Shown: positions 60,181 to 64,000 of the stretch, piece by piece
Position numbering within the stretch: the first letter of the stretch is position 1
Layout of the letters: each line of letters starts with the position of its first letter
Assembly (NCBI GenBank): GCA_963576475.1
Contig: OY754981.1
Coordinates: forward strand, 27,814,132 to 27,878,131
DNA from: Molanna angustata
Lineage: Eukaryota; Arthropoda; Insecta; Trichoptera; Molannidae
Reading direction: 5' to 3'
Length of the DNA stretch: 64,000 nt
The notes under the pieces: model-generated
What the model saw: the letters and a program-made list of their open reading frames with translations, nothing else
Told to the model about the DNA's origin: nothing
Database searches by the model: none
Program-made: the position numbers and the translations under genes

Positions 60181-60468
60181 ACCACGGCAGTACCTACTAA
60201 AAGCATCCTAAAACCACGGCAGTACCTACTAAAAGCATCCTAAAACCACGGCAGTACCTACTAAAAGCATCCTAAAACCACGGCAGTACCTACTAAAAGC
60301 ATCCTAAAACCACGGCAGTACCTACTAAAAGCATCCTAAAACCACGGCAGTACCTACTAAAAGCATCCTAAAACCACGGCAGTACCTACTAAAAGCATCC
60401 TAAAACCACGGCAGTACCTACTAAAAGCATCCTAAAACCACGGCAGTACCTACTAAAAGCATCCTAAA
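60181..60468. repeat. Perfect minisatellite, 9 x 32 bp
   Basis: Nine consecutive 32-bp units starting ACCACGGCAGTACCTACTAA, at 60181, 60213, 60245 and so on to 60437, all identical. No spacers, so it is not a CRISPR-like array. Homogeneity implies very recent expansion or strong homogenisation. Confidence 0.97.
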
Positions 60469-60733
60469 ATGTAAACATTAGTACTGGCAGATCATGTAAT
60501 GTTCATAATAATATGCGAGCATTTTGTAAATTCATATAAAATCTATGAGTATAAAAGATAAGTTAGTCCAAATCACATCGTAATTTTAAGTTAAGCAGAT
60601 AAAGGAAAATATAAATTTTATACAAAAATTATAATTGTTTCAATTGTCTGTATTCCTTATTTTTAATTTTTTTAATGTTTGTTTGATTATTTGTTTATGT
60701 TTGATATTTTTTATTTGTCAGTGTAAGTGATTC

Positions 60734-60773
60734 CCTCATCAAGTACAAGATTGCAATCTTGTACTTGATGAGG
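60734..60773. repeat. 40-bp perfect palindrome without spacer
   Basis: CCTCATCAAGTACAAGATTG followed directly by its exact reverse complement. Could extrude as a cruciform or be a MITE remnant. Confidence 0.9.
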
Positions 60774-60913
60774 CATTACTAAAAAAAACTATTGTAAAAA
60801 TGACTATACTTGTGAATTATATTTTTATGTGTATTGGAACATAATATGTTAAATAAATAATTTTATTTCTTATTTTTGGTTTCGGTAAAATATCAAACAC
60901 AGTAATCATTTAG

Positions 60914-61090
60914 ATGGGTCGATGGCAGAGCAGTTAGCGCGCTGGGCTAGTAATCCAGTGGTCGCGAGTTCGAATCCTGCCTAGACCGATTTCGTTCACC
61001 TATAGCACAAGCATTTATTTGCTTATTTTAGGGAACGTAGGAAGATGTATATGTACTTGTTTAGCAAGGACATATTCATTTTTTTTTATA
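60914..61090 (+). mobile_element. SINE-A, best copy, tRNA-Thr-like head
   Basis: The head GGTCGATGGCAGAGCAGTTA ... folds as a tRNA: anticodon stem CTGGG/TCCAG with loop CTAGTAA (anticodon AGT), B box GAGTTCGAATCC, and acceptor ends GGTC/GACC. The body CACCTATAGCACAAGCATTT ... GATGTATATGTACTTG is followed by TTTTTTTTATAAAAAAAAA. Pol III type internal promoter boxes are intact. Reference copy for the family here. Confidence 0.85.
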
Positions 61091-61114
61091 AAAAAAAATA
61101 AACATTATTTTTAA

Positions 61115-61840
61115 AGATCTCGTTTAGGGACCATTACGATCATATTACGGATAAATCGTACAGAACTATGGGTTTCTTATTTAGGATAACAAAACCGTTT
61201 AAAGATCCGAATAGTTTAATAAGGTTATATTATTCTCTGGTACGAAGTTTACTCGAATACCAATCGTTCATATGGTCCCCCTACTATGTGTCTCATAGAG
61301 ACAAAATAGAACGTGTTCAGAAATATTTTACTAGGGTTCTTTCTTTTAGAGCGGGTCATAGTGGCCGGTTGGAATACCAGGAGCGCCTTTCGCTTTTTAA
61401 TATGGTTAGTTTGTCAGTTAGGCGGAGTGTGGCCGAATTAATGTATCTTCGTAAGCTGATTCGAGGTCACTTGGACACATCTGACATAGAATTGTTAAAC
61501 TTTCATGCAAATAATAGATTAAGATGCAGCGAAGTGTTTCGTCTGAAAAGGTATAGAACCAATGTGGGACAGTTTTGTCCTATAAGCCGAATGATGAGCT
61601 CATATAATAGTTTGTCAAGGGTTGTATCGGATCTTGATGTGTTTCATAATCCGGTGTCCACTTTCAAACGTTTGATTCGAGGAAATCTAGTGATAGGGAC
61701 ACCCTGATGTTGTGTGGCTCTGTGGGTGTTGATTTGTATTGCGCATTTCTCCCCACTTTTGTATTTTGTATTAGGATAATTTGGTATCTTGATTGTATGT
61801 TTTGTTTTTATTTAGTTTTTATAGTTTTAAAAATAAAAAA
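61115..61840 (+). pseudogene. Jockey/CR1-type LINE ORF2 C-terminus and 3' UTR
   Basis: An open frame up to a stop at 61705-61707: HYDHITDKSYRTMGFLFRIT, LIRLYYSLVRSLLEYQSFIW, SPYYVSHRDKIERVQKYFTR, then LLNFHANNRLRCSEVFRLKR and NSLSRVVSDLDVFHNPVSTF. This is the post-RT region of Jockey/CR1-type LINEs. No internal stop, but everything upstream, including the RT catalytic core, is missing. A 3' UTR of about 130 bp follows to an A-rich end near 61840. It starts right after a SINE-A A-run. Confidence 0.78.
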
Positions 61841-61844
61841 ATAC

Positions 61845-64000
61845 TAACACGTGTATAGTACGACATATAAACCAGCAAATTCGACAACATATTAACTTAT
61901 AAGTCTTACTAAAAATATTCTAGTTAGACGGGCATGTTGCCGAGTTCGCGATTTTGTCCGCGACGTTATTTATTGACTTTCGTTACATTGCACTCGCGTA
62001 TGCACCTGCCAATACAGTGACATTCTGCCGTGTCGGAGTGTCATTGTATTGGTAGATTCAGACGTTGCGTCTGAATCGTTGTGACAATTTAATGTAATGA
62101 CAATGACGTTCATATTTCATAGAAATTGATCTATGATAAATTGCTTATTTTTATCCTTTAAAATATGCTGGGTAAAATCTATTTGTTTTTTTTTTTGTCT
62201 CGGTTCAATTGATCCTTCTTTTTTTATGTTTTATTTTATTAGTTCAACATTTGTTTTCTTTCTGTTTTCCTACATATGTGTATATGTGTATTTTAAACTT
62301 TTCTTTTAACTGTGCAAAGTAATGTCTTTTTTATAATATGAATGGTCAGGAGACGTTGATTGTACATACCTAACTATGCACAATAGCCATGCGGGAGATA
62401 CCTGTTATTGGAGCACTGGAGATTCTATTTTTTGTTTCATGTTTTTTTTTGTTTGTGTTGTTCAGTGTTCTGTTGGTGTCTCTGTATATTAAATAAATAA
62501 ATAAAGATACGGTGCAATAAATTTTACATTATATTTTTGTACACAAGCGAAGCGGGTTTATTGCCAAATGGCAATTTCTTCCGACCAACCAGGTTGATGA
62601 TATTATACAAATATTACAATTTGTAATATGGCAACAAGTTATGACATAGAAAGTATAATTATGTTTGTAATAGCTAACAAAGATAACAGGAGAAAAGCAA
62701 AAAAAAAATAAAAACGACAAAGAGGTTTAAATATATTAACAGTTGATAGCAATAATCGGAAAACAAAAGAATAAGGAGAGATATTTTTAATTCAGCCTTT
62801 TTTGAATATATTTAATCAGATAGCTGACGTAATATATGGATAAAGTATATATTATGTACCTACTATAAAATCAAATCAACCCATGAATGACAGAGGGAGT
62901 TGTTGCTCTTTTCATTTCCCAAGTGTATACTCTGGAATCATGCGACATTGTTCAGCTACATATACAATGGGTTGTATTCAATACATGACATACCTATAAT
63001 TATGTGGTAAATTCGCTAAACACACTGGCTAAGAAGATATTATATAGATATTTATAAATATTATTTTCCCTCGTGAAGTACTTGGAAATGATTAAGTCTT
63101 GTATAATATATTATAGGTATACATCAAATAAACAAGTAGAACGTAGTATAAACTTTCGACGTTTTACCATCGAAAATAATAAACCCTTTCCATTCATCCC
63201 AAATGTTAAACCTTTTATCCCAACCTTTCACTAGGATTTCATTAGACTTTAACTCATTTTGTCTACAGTAATGGCGTCTACCACAATTGAGTGATTTCAA
63301 TATAAATCCATCACTCAACCTATTTTGTTATACATCATACAACAACTCAAACTTAAAAGTGACTCAAAGATGGGTTATTTGAGTGATTTTTGTATAAAAA
63401 AATGTTTATTTTTATTTTTGGAATTTGGGGCAAAAACAACAGGGATAGTTTATAGTTTTCACAAGAACATACAATTTAATAAATATTTTTTTATACAATC
63501 AAAAAAAAAAAATTCATTTAACACTGTAGTTTTTGAATATATGCCTTGAATGGTTGTCAGCCTCTATTAGGAGCGGCACAAGAAGAATAAGATTGAGACT
63601 ATTATAATATGCAGAGGAATTTTGTTACTATAGACGTAAAAGTAATACAACAAGATAATTTACAGGGAAATTAAAGTTCATGGTAAAAATCATGGTAGTT
63701 TTATAGACGCGTTTGCCATTAATAATTAAAAAAAAAAATTTCCTTTCACCAGAGATTGGTGTTCTTCGGCATAAACAAAGCATAAGTGCAATTCAAAGAC
63801 TGTACGACTGTACAGTCCCAAATCTTTAAACTGTTGACATTGATAAAATTACAAATCATTCGTAATGTACGAGGACTAAGGCATGACAGGAGCGTCTCAA
63901 TACTGGTGGAGAGTGGGTTCATTTTAAAGTATAGTTCACGAGTTGGGAATTTTTGACAGTTAAAACATACATGATTCAAATCTTCCTCATCATCACGTTC
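61845..64000. other. AT-rich region to the window end, no gene seen
   Basis: A SINE-B-like 3' piece on the minus strand at about 62545-62600 (TTTATTGCCAAATGGCAATT). Short inverted repeats at 62012-62055 (CCAATACAGTGACA, 14 bp with one mismatch) and 62057-62077. No coding sequence supported. Confidence 0.45.

Noticed and set aside
60181..60468. CRISPR-like array
   Set aside because: Units are contiguous with no variable spacers and the DNA is eukaryotic.

Overview
The window looks like AT-rich, gene-poor, transposon-dense nuclear DNA of an insect, most likely a moth or butterfly. The reasons are the mix of PIF/Harbinger, hAT-like and TTAA-flanked foldback elements, RTE-, R1- and Jockey/CR1-type LINE tails, Penelope-like elements, tRNA-headed SINEs, and RTE-like LINE tails ending in ATGTATG repeats. 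The lineage is inference. No host protein-coding gene could be supported. Everything with recognisable coding content belongs to mobile elements.

Layout. 206-6226 is a nearly complete, autonomous-looking PIF/Harbinger transposon. It carries two convergent, intron-containing genes: a Myb/SANT-like DNA-binding protein (+, six exons, 307 aa) and a HARBI1-like DDE transposase (-, three exons, 349 aa). A LINE fragment sits in an intron, two SINE pieces lie near the transposase 3' end, and a 318-bp tandem repeat separates the genes. 6.2-16.3 kb is mostly unique AT-rich DNA with degraded LINE, SINE and MITE fragments. 16.3-19.3 kb is a Penelope-like (PLE) complex: a head-to-head inverted PLE tail encoding a GIY-YIG endonuclease, a PLE terminal-repeat-like inverted repeat, and several long (TA)n arrays. 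22.4-24.2 kb is an R1-clade LINE tail interrupted by a 560-bp insertion. 26.3-27.3 kb is a TIR element. 31.34-31.95 kb is a 610-bp near-perfect palindrome that carries a hammerhead-ribozyme-like motif on each arm.

34.18-39.35 kb looks like a second, decayed Harbinger element with a TTA target duplication. An RTE-like LINE (24-bp TSD), a TTAA-flanked foldback element and a hAT-like MITE are nested inside it. 41.19-41.34 kb is a small insertion with an 11-bp TSD whose first nucleotide is the predicted cleavage site of an HDV-like double-pseudoknot ribozyme. 44.4-46.1 kb holds a hAT-like MITE with 8-bp TSD, a foldback MITE interrupted by a SINE, and another TIR element. 49-59 kb holds RTE-like LINE copies, a second foldback copy and a 2 x 75-bp duplication. 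60.2-61.8 kb holds a perfect 9 x 32-bp minisatellite, a 40-bp perfect palindrome, a complete tRNA-headed SINE and a Jockey/CR1-type LINE tail.

How the parts work together. The two Harbinger proteins normally act as a pair: the Myb-like protein helps the transposase reach DNA. SINE-C ends in the same terminal stretch as the RTE-like LINE, and SINE-B ends like another LINE's 3' UTR, which suggests the LINEs mobilise them. The two ribozyme candidates (HDV-like and hammerhead-like) are the most interesting non-coding signals. All copy and boundary calls were made by eye from repeats within this window.
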